64,000 nucleotides of DNA. Origin: Pseudomonas chlororaphis. GTDB taxonomy: Bacteria; Pseudomonadota; Gammaproteobacteria; Pseudomonadales; Pseudomonadaceae. Position numbers and translations under genes: made by a program. Positions 33,302 through 42,477 of this stretch are shown here, in pieces. The notes under the pieces were generated by a model that was given only the letters and a program-made list of their open reading frames with translations, was not told where the DNA came from and did no database searches. How positions within the stretch are numbered: the first letter of the stretch is position 1; each line of letters starts with the position of its first letter. The stretch spans positions 6,222,242-6,286,241 of the forward strand of contig CP011020.1 of assembly GCA_001023535.1 (NCBI GenBank), in the 5' to 3' direction.

Positions 33302-34321
33302 TCAACCACCTGCCGACCCCGTCACATTGAACCGCAGCACCCCAATCATCTGGCCATTCTCCGTCAGCACCCGCACTTGCCACTTGCCCGCCGGGTTGTC
33401 CGGGAAATTCTGCTTGTGGGTCCAGGCGCGGTAGCCTTCCTTGCGCCCGCCGTGGATGTCCAGGGCGATGCGATCCACCTCTTTGCCGTTGAACTGCCAG
33501 ACGTGATAGATCCGCTCATCGAGGCCTCGCGGCGCATTGATGGCCGTGTAGGCGTACAGGCCGTTGCCACGAATCTGTTCCGCACTGACTTCCTTGAGGC
33601 TGGCGCCGGGGGTGCGATCCTCCACCTGGGTACTGATCGCCACTTCGGTCATCCACAACGTGGCCGGCGGCACCCAGGAGCGCAGCACCCAGCCGGCAGC
33701 GCCGATGCCTAGGGTGATGCACAGGATCGCCAAGGCGTTGCGCACCGTGCGGATCGGAAAGATCGACGCCAGGCTGGGGAATGACAACAGCATGGCAATG
33801 CCCAGCGCCAGCTTGAAGCTCTGGTCGGTGGTCAGGTGCAGGATGACCGGCAACGCGGTGAGGAGGGCGGCGAACAGCGTCAGGGTGTGCAACGCCAGGA
33901 ACGCCCAGCGCCGGGGTGCCAGCCATTTGTAGTACAGCGGATCGGTGATCGAAATCAGCGCCGCCGCCGCCAGCAGGCTGGTGAAAATCAGCTGGCTGCT
34001 GTTCCAGGTGGTGGTGATGAAGAAAAACGGCAGGACAAAAAACAGGCTTTCCTGGTGAATCATCTGCGTGGCGTAGCGCAACAGCGGCTGGGGGATTTCT
34101 CGCTTGAAAATCCGCGTGAACAGCCGGGTCATGCTGTTCTCCACCATCAGCCAGAGCCAGCTCACCAGCATCATGACCGCGATCCAGGTGGCCAGGCCCT
34201 GCTGGCGGTCCACCAGCATGAAACTGCCGACGCCGGAGATGAAACCGCCGAGCGCAATGACCCCTGGGTAGCGCTTCATCAGTTCAAGGATGCGCTGGAT
34301 AAAACGAGGCAGGCTTTGCAT
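33302..34321 (-). CDS. DUF5924/DUF2914 family membrane protein
   Basis: This 339-residue protein has about six transmembrane helices in the first 220 residues (for example VGSFMLVDRQQGLATWIAVM and SLFFVLPFFFITTTW) and a soluble C-terminal domain of about 110 residues (IYHVWQFNGKEVDRIALDI, YRAWTHKQNFPDNPAGKWQVRV) of the DUF2914 type. The C-terminal domain is probably periplasmic and has strand-rich, ligand-binding-like spacing. Function is unknown. It faces the SpmA-SpmB gene, as in P. aeruginosa (PA5477 next to PA5478). No catalytic signature is evident. Confidence 0.8.
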   Translation of the reverse strand: MQSLPRFIQRILELMKRYPGVIALGGFISGVGSFMLVDRQQGLATWIAVMMLVSWLWLMVENSMTRLFTRIFKREIPQPLLRYATQMIHQESLFFVLPFFFITTTWNSSQLIFTSLLAAAALISITDPLYYKWLAPRRWAFLALHTLTLFAALLTALPVILHLTTDQSFKLALGIAMLLSFPSLASIFPIRTVRNALAILCITLGIGAAGWVLRSWVPPATLWMTEVAISTQVEDRTPGASLKEVSAEQIRGNGLYAYTAINAPRGLDERIYHVWQFNGKEVDRIALDIHGGRKEGYRAWTHKQNFPDNPAGKWQVRVLTENGQMIGVLRFNVTGSAGG

Positions 34322-34446
34322 TAGGCGGTTTCACAGTAAGTCGTAGGAAATATCCCTGACAGAGTATCGTCCAGGGGGCGGTGTGGCGAGGATCATGGTG
34401 TGCGTCGCCAGCCTTTCATCTGACCCGTGTGGCATTGGAAACAGTT

Positions 34447-35823
34447 TCAAGCCCGGCGGCGCAATCGCCACGCCACCAGCCCCAGCACCAGCACCGCCAG
34501 CAGCGCGCCCACGCCCCACACGAACTCATCATCGCTGAGCAACGGCTTCTCGATGCGCAGGTAGCCGGGGTCCTTGAGCAGTTCGCGCAGGGCCAGGTTG
34601 GCCTGGTCCAGGCTCACCGACTGCAAGCGCAGCGCCGGGTTGGCGAAGCGGCCGTCCTCGTAGTCGCCCAGGGCGCCCCAGTAGTAATCGGCCAGGGCGC
34701 TGTTGCCCTGGACCGCCCAGGACTGATGCGCGATGGCCGCACGCTTGATGCGCATGAAACTGGCGGGGTCCAGGCCGTCCTTGAGCAGGTTCTGGCGCAG
34801 TTCTTCGAGCGCTTCCTCGGCCTGGGGCAGGTCCTCGCGGGCCAGGTCCGCGTTCAAGCTGAAGAAACCGACGCCGCCGAACACCTCGCGCTCCGTCCAC
34901 GGCCCGTAGGACAGGCTGCGGGCCAGGCGCAGTTGGCGATAGAGCGCCCAGTCCAGGTAATCCTTGAGCAAATCGAAGGTTTCGTCGTGCTGCTCGTCCA
35001 GCACCGGTTCGGGGAACAGCCAGTGAAGCTTGGCGCCGTTGCCGACCAGCCCGTGGATCAGGTTGCGCTTGGTGACCGCGCTGTAGCGGATCTGCGGCAG
35101 CGGCTCGTGTTGGCTGGGTTCGACCGGTTCAAGTTGGCCGAAGGTGCGTTCCAGGTAGGCCGGCAGCAGCCGATCGAGGTCGCCGACCACGATCAGCGTC
35201 ATGTTGTTCGGTGCATACCAGGCCTTGCGCACGTGCTCGAGGCGGGCGAGGGTCAGGTGCTCGACCTCGGCCCGTTCCGCGCAGCGCAAGCCCAGTTCCA
35301 CTGCCAGTTGGTTACTGGCCTTGTGTCCCAGGTCCTGGCGGTCGAGCCAGCGTTGCAGGTGGGTGTAATGGCCGCCGTCCTCTCGCTCCACCACGCGCTT
35401 GGCCGCCTCCAGGGCTTTTTCGTCGATGCGGGTGCGGGTCAGCAACGCCATCAGCAGGTCCAGGACCTTGCGCTGATTGCTGGCCGGCGCCTCGATGACG
35501 AACGTGGTGTCGGCGTTGCTGGTGAAGGCGTTCCATTCGCCGCCCAGGCTCTGCATGCGTTCCTCCAGGCCGCCTTCGCCCGTTTCGTCAACGCCGCTGA
35601 ACAATAAATGCTCAAGCAGGTGCGGCAGTTCCTTATCGGCGCAGCTGAAGTCATCCAGGCCTACGCCGACCACCAGGCGAATGGCCACATGCCCGCGCTC
35701 GCTGCCCGGCTTGAGCACCAGTTGCATCCCGTTGGGCAAGGCGTAGCCCTCGACCTGAAACCGGTCCAGGGCAACTGCAGGCAAGGCGCCGAGCAAGAAA
35801 AGGGCGAATAACAGACCACGCAT
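34447..35823 (-). CDS. M16 family zinc metallopeptidase
   Basis: This 458-residue protein starts with a signal peptide (MRGLLFALFLLGALPAVA) and has an inverted zinc-binding motif H-L-L-E-H (His68, Glu71, His72), with a further Glu in VVEREDGG about 75 residues downstream. These are the ligands and catalytic base of the insulinase/pitrilysin (M16) family. A second, inactive M16 domain follows. The C-terminus ends in a transmembrane helix (VWGVGALLAVLVLGLVAW) and RRRA, so it is a membrane-anchored periplasmic peptidase. The start at 35823 is supported by the signal peptide and an AGGAAG site; the longer open frame does not fit. Substrate unknown. It follows the Na/Pi gene by 58 bases. Confidence 0.9.
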   Translation of the reverse strand: MRGLLFALFLLGALPAVALDRFQVEGYALPNGMQLVLKPGSERGHVAIRLVVGVGLDDFSCADKELPHLLEHLLFSGVDETGEGGLEERMQSLGGEWNAFTSNADTTFVIEAPASNQRKVLDLLMALLTRTRIDEKALEAAKRVVEREDGGHYTHLQRWLDRQDLGHKASNQLAVELGLRCAERAEVEHLTLARLEHVRKAWYAPNNMTLIVVGDLDRLLPAYLERTFGQLEPVEPSQHEPLPQIRYSAVTKRNLIHGLVGNGAKLHWLFPEPVLDEQHDETFDLLKDYLDWALYRQLRLARSLSYGPWTEREVFGGVGFFSLNADLAREDLPQAEEALEELRQNLLKDGLDPASFMRIKRAAIAHQSWAVQGNSALADYYWGALGDYEDGRFANPALRLQSVSLDQANLALRELLKDPGYLRIEKPLLSDDEFVWGVGALLAVLVLGLVAWRLRRRA

Positions 35824-35881
35824 AAACGGCTTCCTGGCGACTGACAGTCCAATCCTACTGACTGGACAATGCGCCAGATGT

Positions 35882-37540
35882 TCAAGGCGAATGGGTGATG
35901 TCCGATATTTCATCGGCCGCCAGCGCACCGATTTCAGCGGTCTCCAGCACCACGTAGGCGCTGCCGCAGAACAGCGAATTCAGACGCCTCATGTCGGCAA
36001 TCAGCTCCAGGTGCAGGGCGCTGGTCTCCAGGCTTTGCAAAACCTTGCGTTGCAGGCGGCTGACGTGGGCGTGGGCCATTCGCCGTTCCTGCGCCCGAAA
36101 GCGCCGTTTCTCACGCAGCAACTGGCGGGCGCTTTCCCGGTCGGCGCTGAGGAACACCGACAGGCCCAGCCGCAGGTTGGCGATCAACTGGCTGTGCAGC
36201 CCGGCCAGCTCTTCCAGGCCCACGTCGGAGAACGAGCGGCGTTGTGCGGTTTTCTGTTGCTGGACCTTGCGCAGCATGCGCTCGATGAGGTCACTGGCCA
36301 GCTTCAGGTTGATCGCCAGCTCGATGATTTCCGCCCAGCGGCGACTGTCCTGTTCGCTGAGGTCTTCGCGGGGCATCTGCGCCAGGTACAACTTGATGGC
36401 GCCGCACAGCACCTCGACGTCATCACCCATGCGCCGCACGTCCTGGGTGACCGCCGTCTGCTGGCCATGCAGCACGTCCAGCATGGCTTCGAGCATGGCT
36501 TCGATCAAATCACCGATACGCAAGGTTTCCCGGGCGGCATTCGCCAAGGCCAGGCTCGGTGTGGCGAGGGCGGTGAGGTCTAGGTGCCGGGGCTTGGCCG
36601 TGCCGTTGGTCTCGGGTCGCTCCGGCAGCAACCAGGCGCAGAGCCTGGCCATCGGCGCGACGCTGGGCAGCAACACCAGGCAGCGCACGGTGTTGTAGAG
36701 CAGGTGAAAGCCGATCACCGTTTCCTGGGGACTGAAGTCCAGGCTGTCCAGCCACCCCACCAATGGGTCGAGGACCGGAATGATCAGCAGCAGGCCGATC
36801 AGCTTGTACAGCAGGCTACCCAACGCCACCTGACGCCCGGCGGTGTTCTGCATGCTGGTGCTGAGGAACGCCAGGACGCCGCTGCCGATGTTGGCGCCGA
36901 TCACCAGGCCGATGGCCACCGGCAGGCTGATCACCGCGGCGCCGGCCAGGGTCGCGGTCAGCAGCACGGCCGCCAGGCTGGAATAGGAGACCATCGCGAA
37001 CAGGGCACCGACCAGCGCATCGAGCAGGATGTCGCCGGTCAACGACGCGAAGATCACCTTCACACCCTGGGCGTGGGTGATGGGTGCGGCGGCTTCGACG
37101 ATCAGTTGCAGGGCGAGGATGATCAGCCCCAGGCCGATCCCCACCCGGCCCATTTGCCCGACGCGGGTCTGCTTGCGCGAGAGGAAGAAGATCACCCCGA
37201 GAAAAATCAGCAGCGGCGACAGCCAGGACAGGTCCAGGGTCAGCACCCGCGCCATCAACGCGGTGCCGACATCGGCGCCGAGCATGGTGGCCAGGGCAGG
37301 GGTCAGCGCCATCAGGCCCTGGCCGACGAAGGAGGTGACGAGCATCGCCGTGGCGTTGCTGCTCTGCACCAGCGCGGTGACCATGATGCCGGCCAGGAAC
37401 GCCAGCCAGCGCCGGGACATGTTCTGGCCGATGACATGGCGCAGGTTCGAACCATAGACCCGCAGGATGCCGGTACGGACGATGTGCGTGCCCCAGATCA
37501 GCAAGGCCACCGCGGAGAGCAAATTCAGCAGGGTCAGCAT
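35882..37540 (-). CDS. Na+/Pi cotransporter family protein with PhoU-like tail
   Basis: This 552-residue protein has an N-terminal membrane part with duplicated NaPi-type repeats, including QSSNATAMLVTSF and the later Gly/Ser-rich GANIGSGVLAF. The C-terminal 200 residues are helical and resemble PhoU domains (LRIGDLIEAMLEAML, MGDDVEVLCGAIKLYL). Related proteins take up phosphate with sodium, or act in phosphate export or homeostasis. The start at 37540 (MLTLLNLLSAVALLIWG) is chosen because it begins directly at the first helix and has an AGGGGG site; the frame is open for 34 codons upstream. It is transcribed toward the M16 peptidase gene. No Pho box was recognised. Confidence 0.88.
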   Translation of the reverse strand: MLTLLNLLSAVALLIWGTHIVRTGILRVYGSNLRHVIGQNMSRRWLAFLAGIMVTALVQSSNATAMLVTSFVGQGLMALTPALATMLGADVGTALMARVLTLDLSWLSPLLIFLGVIFFLSRKQTRVGQMGRVGIGLGLIILALQLIVEAAAPITHAQGVKVIFASLTGDILLDALVGALFAMVSYSSLAAVLLTATLAGAAVISLPVAIGLVIGANIGSGVLAFLSTSMQNTAGRQVALGSLLYKLIGLLLIIPVLDPLVGWLDSLDFSPQETVIGFHLLYNTVRCLVLLPSVAPMARLCAWLLPERPETNGTAKPRHLDLTALATPSLALANAARETLRIGDLIEAMLEAMLDVLHGQQTAVTQDVRRMGDDVEVLCGAIKLYLAQMPREDLSEQDSRRWAEIIELAINLKLASDLIERMLRKVQQQKTAQRRSFSDVGLEELAGLHSQLIANLRLGLSVFLSADRESARQLLREKRRFRAQERRMAHAHVSRLQRKVLQSLETSALHLELIADMRRLNSLFCGSAYVVLETAEIGALAADEISDITHSP

Positions 37541-37746
37541 GACAAGCCCCCTGTTAGCGTCCCAAAGGGACAAATTGACGATGCCACATGGATTCGTTGT
37601 TGTACTTAAGCTGTAGTTGGCGAACGGTTCGAGCGCCAGCATTGCACAGCTAAAGAACCGATTGAAACAAAACTGTCATAAAAAATGCACCCTCGAAAAC
37701 ACCCCGCTCCCACAGGTCATGCACCAGGCCACTTTCATACCGGCAT

Positions 37747-37771
37747 GAAAAAGGGGCTCCAAGAGCCCCTT
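37747..37771 (-). terminator. Intrinsic terminator of terC
   Basis: On the minus strand AAGGGGCTC pairs with GAGCCCCTT around a TTG loop and runs into a T-rich tract (complement of the A-run at 37747-37752). It lies 21 bases after the terC stop. Confidence 0.85.
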
Positions 37772-37791
37772 CGTTCATTGCCGCGGTCCTT

Positions 37792-38559
37792 TTACTGGCC
37801 CGGGATATCCTTGCGCAGTTTTACCGGGTCCTGCTGGCTGCGCTTGCGGGCAATCGCCGTGCGCATCTTGATGTTGATGGCTTCCACCGCCAGGGAGAAG
37901 GCCATGGCGAAGTACACGTAGCCTTTTGGTACGTGGACGTCGAACGACTCGGCGATCAGCACGGTACCCACCACCAGCAGGAACGACAGCGCCAGCATTT
38001 TCAGCGACGGGTGCTTGTCGATGAACGTGCTGATGGTGCCCGAGGCCAGCATCATTACCAGGACCGCAACGACGATTGCCGCCACCATCACCGGGACATG
38101 GGAGACCATGCCGACAGCGGTGATGACCGAGTCCAGGGAGAAGACGATGTCGATGATCGCGATCTGGATGATGGTGTAGAGGAAGTTGCCGCCCTTGCCC
38201 GAGGGCTCGTCGTTGCTCTCGTCCTCGCCTTCGAGCGCGTGGTACATCTCCTGGGAGCTTTTCCACAGCAGGAATAGGCCACCGAAGAACAGGATCAGGT
38301 CACGACCCGAGATGCCCTGGCCCAACACTTCGAACAAATCGGCGGTCAGGCGCATCACCCAGGTGATGGACAGCAGCAACAGGATCCGCGTGACCATGGC
38401 CAGCGCCAGGCCGAAGATCCGGGTGCGCGCCTGCATGTGCTTGGGCATGCGGCTGACCAGGATCGAGATCATGATGATGTTGTCGATGCCCAGGACAATT
38501 TCCAGGGCGGTCAGGGTAAAGAAGGCAACCCAGATTTCCGGGTTGGTCAGCCATTCCAT
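37792..38559 (-). CDS. TerC family integral membrane protein
   Basis: This 255-residue inner-membrane protein has the TerC pattern: LEIVLGIDNIIMIS near the N-terminus and a second copy, IDIVFSLDSVITAVG, near the middle. The acidic residues in these two membrane motifs are thought to bind metal ions; related proteins export manganese or are linked to tellurite resistance, but the ion here is not known. Seven to eight helices are seen. The ATG has an AAGGAA site. No manganese (yybP-ykoY) riboswitch was recognised in the short upstream gap. A terminator follows. Confidence 0.9.
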   Translation of the reverse strand: MEWLTNPEIWVAFFTLTALEIVLGIDNIIMISILVSRMPKHMQARTRIFGLALAMVTRILLLLSITWVMRLTADLFEVLGQGISGRDLILFFGGLFLLWKSSQEMYHALEGEDESNDEPSGKGGNFLYTIIQIAIIDIVFSLDSVITAVGMVSHVPVMVAAIVVAVLVMMLASGTISTFIDKHPSLKMLALSFLLVVGTVLIAESFDVHVPKGYVYFAMAFSLAVEAINIKMRTAIARKRSQQDPVKLRKDIPGQ

Positions 38560-38634
38560 GTGAGTTCCTTTAGCGTGTGTTAGGCCACGCGGCGCCGCCA
38601 GTGACCTGGAGACGCCGGGCAGGGGGCATTGCTT

Positions 38635-39942
38635 TTATAGAGTGCTGAACAGCGGAAAGATCCCCATCAGCAAGGCGGCAACCATTATGCACAGGCAAAC
38701 CAGCACTGCCCACTTCAGGGTGAAGCGCTGGTGATCACCGAATTCGATGCCGGCCAGGGCCACCAACAGGTAGGTGGATGGAACCAGCGGGCTCAACAGG
38801 TGGACGGGCTGGCCAACGATCGAGGCACGGGCCATTTCCACGGCGGTGATGCCGTAGTGACTGGCGGCTTCGGCGAGAACCGGTAACACCCCGTAATAAA
38901 ATGCATCGTTCGACATGAAGAACGTGAACGGCATGCTCGCCAGGGCGGTAATCACGGCCAGGTACGGGCCGAGGAAGTCCGGGATCACTGCCAGCAGGCT
39001 CTTGGACATGGCATCGACCATGCCGGTGCCGGACAGGATGCCGGTAAAGATACCGGCCGCGAAAATCAGCCCGACCACCGCCAATACGCTGCCGGCGTGC
39101 GCTGCAACGCGGTCTTTCTGCTGTTGCAGGCAAGGGTAGTTGACGATCATCGCGATACTGAAAGCCACCATGAACAGCACCGGCAGCGGCAACAGGCCGG
39201 CGATCAGGGTGCACATCAGGCCCAGGGTCAGCGCGCCGTTGAACCAGATCAGTTTCGGACGACGGGCATCCGGGAACTGGGAAACGCTGATTTCGCTGTG
39301 GTCGATTTCATCGCCGGCCAGGTGCAGTTCACCCAGGCGCGCACGTTCACGCTTGCCGTACATGTAGGCAATCAACAGGATCGCCACCACGCCGAACGCC
39401 ATCGCCGGAATCATCGGGACGAAGATGTCGGACGGATCCACATGCAGCGCACTGGCGGCGCGGGCTGTCGGGCCGCCCCAAGGCGTCATGTTCATCACGC
39501 CGCCGGCGAGGATGATCAGGCCGGCCATGATCCGTGGGCTCATGCCGATGCGGCTGTACAGCGGCAGCATCGCCGCCACGCAGATCATGTAAGTGGTCGC
39601 GCCGTCTCCATCGAGGGAAACGACGAGCGCCAGAACGGCGGTGCCGACCGAAACTTTCAACGGGTCGCCCTTGACCAGCTTGAGGATCTTGCGCACGGCC
39701 GGGTCGAACAGGCCAGAGTCGATCATCAGGGCAAAATAGAGAATGGCGAACATCAGCATCACCCCGGTCGGGGCAAGCTTGGTGATGCCTTCGAGCATCA
39801 TCGGGCCGATTTTCGGGGCGAAACCACCGAACAGGGCAAACAGGATCGGGATGATGATCAGGGCGATCAGCGCGGACAGGCGCTTGGTCATGATCAGGAA
39901 CATGAACGTGATGACCATGGCGAAGCCAAGGAAAGTCAGCAT
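38635..39942 (-). CDS. CitMHS family citrate:proton symporter
   Basis: This 435-residue transporter has about twelve hydrophobic segments and belongs to the CitMHS family, which moves citrate complexed with divalent metal (Mg or Ca type) together with protons. Family segments include SLDGDGATTYMICVAAMLPLY, ILAGGVMNMTPWGGPTARAASAL and MPFTFFMSNDAFYYGVLPVLAEAA. The metal preference cannot be read from sequence. The ATG has a GGAG site. It lies upstream of terC on the same strand with a 75-base gap. The 385-base region upstream holds its probable promoter and a REPIN; no nearby two-component regulator was found, though such regulators often accompany citrate carriers. Confidence 0.9.
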   Translation of the reverse strand: MLTFLGFAMVITFMFLIMTKRLSALIALIIIPILFALFGGFAPKIGPMMLEGITKLAPTGVMLMFAILYFALMIDSGLFDPAVRKILKLVKGDPLKVSVGTAVLALVVSLDGDGATTYMICVAAMLPLYSRIGMSPRIMAGLIILAGGVMNMTPWGGPTARAASALHVDPSDIFVPMIPAMAFGVVAILLIAYMYGKRERARLGELHLAGDEIDHSEISVSQFPDARRPKLIWFNGALTLGLMCTLIAGLLPLPVLFMVAFSIAMIVNYPCLQQQKDRVAAHAGSVLAVVGLIFAAGIFTGILSGTGMVDAMSKSLLAVIPDFLGPYLAVITALASMPFTFFMSNDAFYYGVLPVLAEAASHYGITAVEMARASIVGQPVHLLSPLVPSTYLLVALAGIEFGDHQRFTLKWAVLVCLCIMVAALLMGIFPLFSTL

Positions 39943-40223
39943 AGGAAATACTCCAGGCGTGGCGCGGCGGGCAAGGGCGAACCGGACAGGTCAGCGCAGG
40001 ATGCGGGGCTCGGGACGAACGGATGGAGTGGGCGCGGCGGGACAGGTAGTTGCGGACATCAGAATCACCATTGTTGTTGTAGAGGGGCCAGGACCGCGGC
40101 GAAAGCCGTTGTTGGCCACCGGTCTTTTGCCGGTAGTGAGGCGATCCTAATCGCGCAAGCTTTCAGCCAGCTTTCGCGCAACAACCGGATGTCGAGTTCG
40201 GAAGATGAAGCGTCAGAACAACC

Positions 40224-40311
40224 GTGGCGAGGGAGCTTGCTCCCGCGGGGTCGCGCAGCGGCCCGGTTTGGGACTACTGCATGGCCCCGCGGGAGCAAGC
40301 TCCCTCGCCAC
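40224..40311. repeat. REPIN (paired REP palindromes, family A)
   Basis: Arms of 27 bases at 40224-40250 and 40285-40311 are exact reverse complements and contain the core GTGGCGAGGGAGCTTGCTCC. They lie in the 385-base gap (39943-40327) upstream of the CitMHS gene and after the dioxygenase-like gene, both of which are transcribed leftward. Apart from the REPIN and a probable promoter region, I see nothing in this gap. Confidence 0.9.
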
Positions 40312-40327
40312 AGAGATCGCAGTGGGG

Positions 40328-40654
40328 CTAGAAACCCGACAGATCCAACGGCCGCATGGCGCCCATCCAGATCGCATGGTCGGTGTGATCGGCCAGTTCA
40401 TCGCCCGTATTGGGGTGCAGGAGAATCACCAGGCCTTTGCGGTAGAGCGCCAGCCACGGCAAGACCACTCCGATGTACTGCGGGTCGAACGACAACTGGC
40501 AGCTCCAGTCCGGATGCGGACCAACCGGGCGCTGATGCATGCGGCCCATTTTCAGCGGGAACAACTGTGCCGCTTCCTCGCACAGCGCCCGCGCCTGGTC
40601 GAGGGTGCTGGCGTCGAAATACACGTGGGCGTGGTAGCCCTTGATGCGTTGCAT
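40328..40654 (-). CDS. DOPA 4,5-dioxygenase family protein
   Basis: This 108-residue protein matches the small DOPA 4,5-dioxygenase family found in bacteria and fungi: GYHAHVYFDAST near the start, MGRMHQRPVGPHPDWSCQL in the middle and VILLHPNTGDELADHTDHAIWMG near the end. Conserved histidines in these segments are the likely metal ligands. The fungal enzyme opens the ring of DOPA; the substrate in bacteria is unknown. It is transcribed leftward after a short divergent gap from the Rossmann-type gene. Length is normal for the family. Confidence 0.85.
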   Translation of the reverse strand: MQRIKGYHAHVYFDASTLDQARALCEEAAQLFPLKMGRMHQRPVGPHPDWSCQLSFDPQYIGVVLPWLALYRKGLVILLHPNTGDELADHTDHAIWMGAMRPLDLSGF

Positions 40655-40739
40655 CTGTCACTCCTCGAAAAGAGGCCGAACCCCAGCCGTTTGTCGCGGG
40701 TCAGAGGCCTTACACGTGGGACAAAAAAGGAACAAAGCC

Positions 40740-41399
40740 ATGAAAAATGCAGAAACCCCGGTGATCAAAGTGGTGCTTTATGGTGCCATGAGCAGCCTCG
40801 GCAGTGCATTGATGGCTGAAATGCTGCGCCGCCAGCATGAAGTGATCGCCATCCTCGACGACCTCACCGCCCTGGCGCCACGGCCGGGCCTGCGGACCAA
40901 GCCCGGTGATCTGTTCGATCCCGAGCGGGTCAAGCAAAGCGTAGCCGGTGCCAGCGCCGTCATCTGCCTGCTGAACGCGCCAGGGTTGCCGATGAACAGC
41001 GAGCAGGTGGAGCGCAACCTGATTCCAGGCCCCGTGGAACAAGTACTGGCGGTGGACGCACTGATTGCCGGGATGGAAGCGGTGAACATTCCGCGGCTGT
41101 TCCTGGTGGGTGATTTCGCCGTGCTCGACGAGGAGCAGGGCGACGACGACCTGCAACGCCACGCCGCCGAAGAAGTGCTCGACGCCCTGCAGAACAGCAC
41201 CTTGCAGTGGACGCTGATCAACTCGCCCTACGCCGCGCCGGGCCTGGGCATCGAACACTTCAGCCAGGTCAGCACCAGCCTGGAACCGGGCCTGGCGGAC
41301 GCCCTGGAGCGGTTGAACCGGGTGGCGGTCGGGATCGCCGACGAGCTGCGCCTGAACCTGCACGTGGGCCAGCACGTGAGTTTCATCGCCGCCCACTGA
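40740..41399 (+). CDS. NAD(P)-binding Rossmann-fold (NmrA/SDR-like) protein
   Basis: This 219-residue protein begins with a dinucleotide-binding fold: VVLYGAMSSLGSALMAEML, then VIAILDDLTAL, with a later acidic strand. The usual glycine pattern is altered (G-A-M-S-S-L-G), which resembles the atypical SDR/NmrA-like sugar or quinone reductases. The middle part LFLVGDFAVLDEEQGDDD is acidic. Catalytic Tyr-Lys of classical SDRs is not evident, so it may be a regulator or an atypical reductase. The ATG at 40740 is used because the family-like part starts there. No clear substrate is predicted. It converges on the LysR regulator. Confidence 0.7.
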   Translation: MKNAETPVIKVVLYGAMSSLGSALMAEMLRRQHEVIAILDDLTALAPRPGLRTKPGDLFDPERVKQSVAGASAVICLLNAPGLPMNSEQVERNLIPGPVEQVLAVDALIAGMEAVNIPRLFLVGDFAVLDEEQGDDDLQRHAAEEVLDALQNSTLQWTLINSPYAAPGLGIEHFSQVSTSLEPGLADALERLNRVAVGIADELRLNLHVGQHVSFIAAH

Positions 41400-41412
41400 A
41401 GGCGCCGCGCGT

Positions 41413-42363
41413 TCAAACGGCAATGGAGGGCAGGGGCAGCCCGGTCAGTGATTCGGCGCTGTTGGCCTGCTCTTCCATCAACCAGTCCACGAACAGCCTG
41501 ATCAATGCCCCACGCCGTTTGCGCTGGGGCAAGACCACGTAATACCCCAACCGCGACAGCACGGTCTCGGCAATGGGCCGGCACAGCAGGCCTTGGGCCA
41601 ATAAGTTATCCACAAGGTGCCGCCAGCCAATGGCGACGCCCTGGCCGCCGATGGCCGCCTGGATCAACAGGGTGTAGTTGTCGAAGCGCAACTGTCCGGG
41701 GGCCGGGGGCGAGGTGATGCCCAACTCGCGAAACACCCCGTTCCAGTCAAACCAGTTGCTGCCGTTGCCTGCGCGCAAGTGCAGCAATGGGAACTCCGCC
41801 AAGGCAGGTGCGGGCAAGGGCAGGGGCCGCGCCTTGAGCAGCAGCGGACTGCACACCGGAAAGACTTCTTCGCTGAACAGCCAGCGACTTTCGCCTTGTT
41901 TGAAGCGACCGTCGCCGAACAATACGGCAACGTCAATGTCCGTGCGGAGCATGTTGTGGTTGCGCTCGCCGGTTACCAGGCTGACGTCGATCTGCGGATT
42001 CGCGGCGTGAAACCGATGCAATCGCGGCATCAGCCAATAGGCCGCAAAAGCGAAGTCTGTGGCCACCTGCAACACCTCGTGCTGGTGCTGCGCCGTGATC
42101 GCACTCAGCCCGGCGTCGATGCTCTGCAAGCCGGCCTGGACTTGCTCGAACAGGATCGAGCCGGCCTCCGTCAGCTCGATGCCGCGGTAAATGCGATCGA
42201 ACAGCCGTGTGCCCAATTGTTCTTCCAGGCGCTTGATCTGTTGGCTGATGGCTGGCTGCGTGGTGCCCAGTTCAATCGCCGCTGCCGTGAAGCTCTGCTG
42301 GCGGGCGGCCGCTTCGAAGGCACGGAACAACTCCAGGGACAGGTCACCCAAGGCGTCATACAT
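41413..42363 (-). CDS. LysR-type regulator of choline-sulfate utilisation
   Basis: This 316-residue LysR-type regulator has its helix-turn-helix at about residues 19-45 (SFTAAAIELGTTQPAISQQIKRLEE) and a C-terminal effector-binding domain. It is divergent from betC with a 114-base gap, so it probably controls that gene and itself, in line with the known choline-sulfate LysR subfamily (TIGR03418-type). The inducer is likely choline-O-sulfate or a product, which is an inference from linkage. No T-N11-A operator was confidently identified in the gap. A perfect DnaA-box 9-mer at 41606-41614 lies inside this gene. Confidence 0.85.
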   Translation of the reverse strand: MYDALGDLSLELFRAFEAAARQQSFTAAAIELGTTQPAISQQIKRLEEQLGTRLFDRIYRGIELTEAGSILFEQVQAGLQSIDAGLSAITAQHQHEVLQVATDFAFAAYWLMPRLHRFHAANPQIDVSLVTGERNHNMLRTDIDVAVLFGDGRFKQGESRWLFSEEVFPVCSPLLLKARPLPLPAPALAEFPLLHLRAGNGSNWFDWNGVFRELGITSPPAPGQLRFDNYTLLIQAAIGGQGVAIGWRHLVDNLLAQGLLCRPIAETVLSRLGYYVVLPQRKRRGALIRLFVDWLMEEQANSAESLTGLPLPSIAV

Positions 42364-42477
42364 AAGCTGTGCTTATCCTAGTCATTATCCTACATGGGCT
42401 TTACCCCAAAACCCGGGGGCTACATGCTCAATCGCAGCAATGTCGCATAACTGCTCACTATGGAATGCCGCGAATAC

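Noticed and set aside
36584..37609. 341-codon open frame antisense to the Na/Pi gene
   Set aside because: Composition is typical of an antisense shadow (rich in Gln, Gly and His) and it has no recognisable domain.
38560..38634. Manganese (yybP-ykoY) riboswitch upstream of terC
   Set aside because: Searched for by eye because TerC proteins are often controlled by it; no matching conserved elements were seen in the short gap.
39097..40644. 515-codon open frame across the CitMHS antisense and the REPIN
   Set aside because: It runs through a repeat and the reverse of a transporter gene, with no ribosome site or family match.
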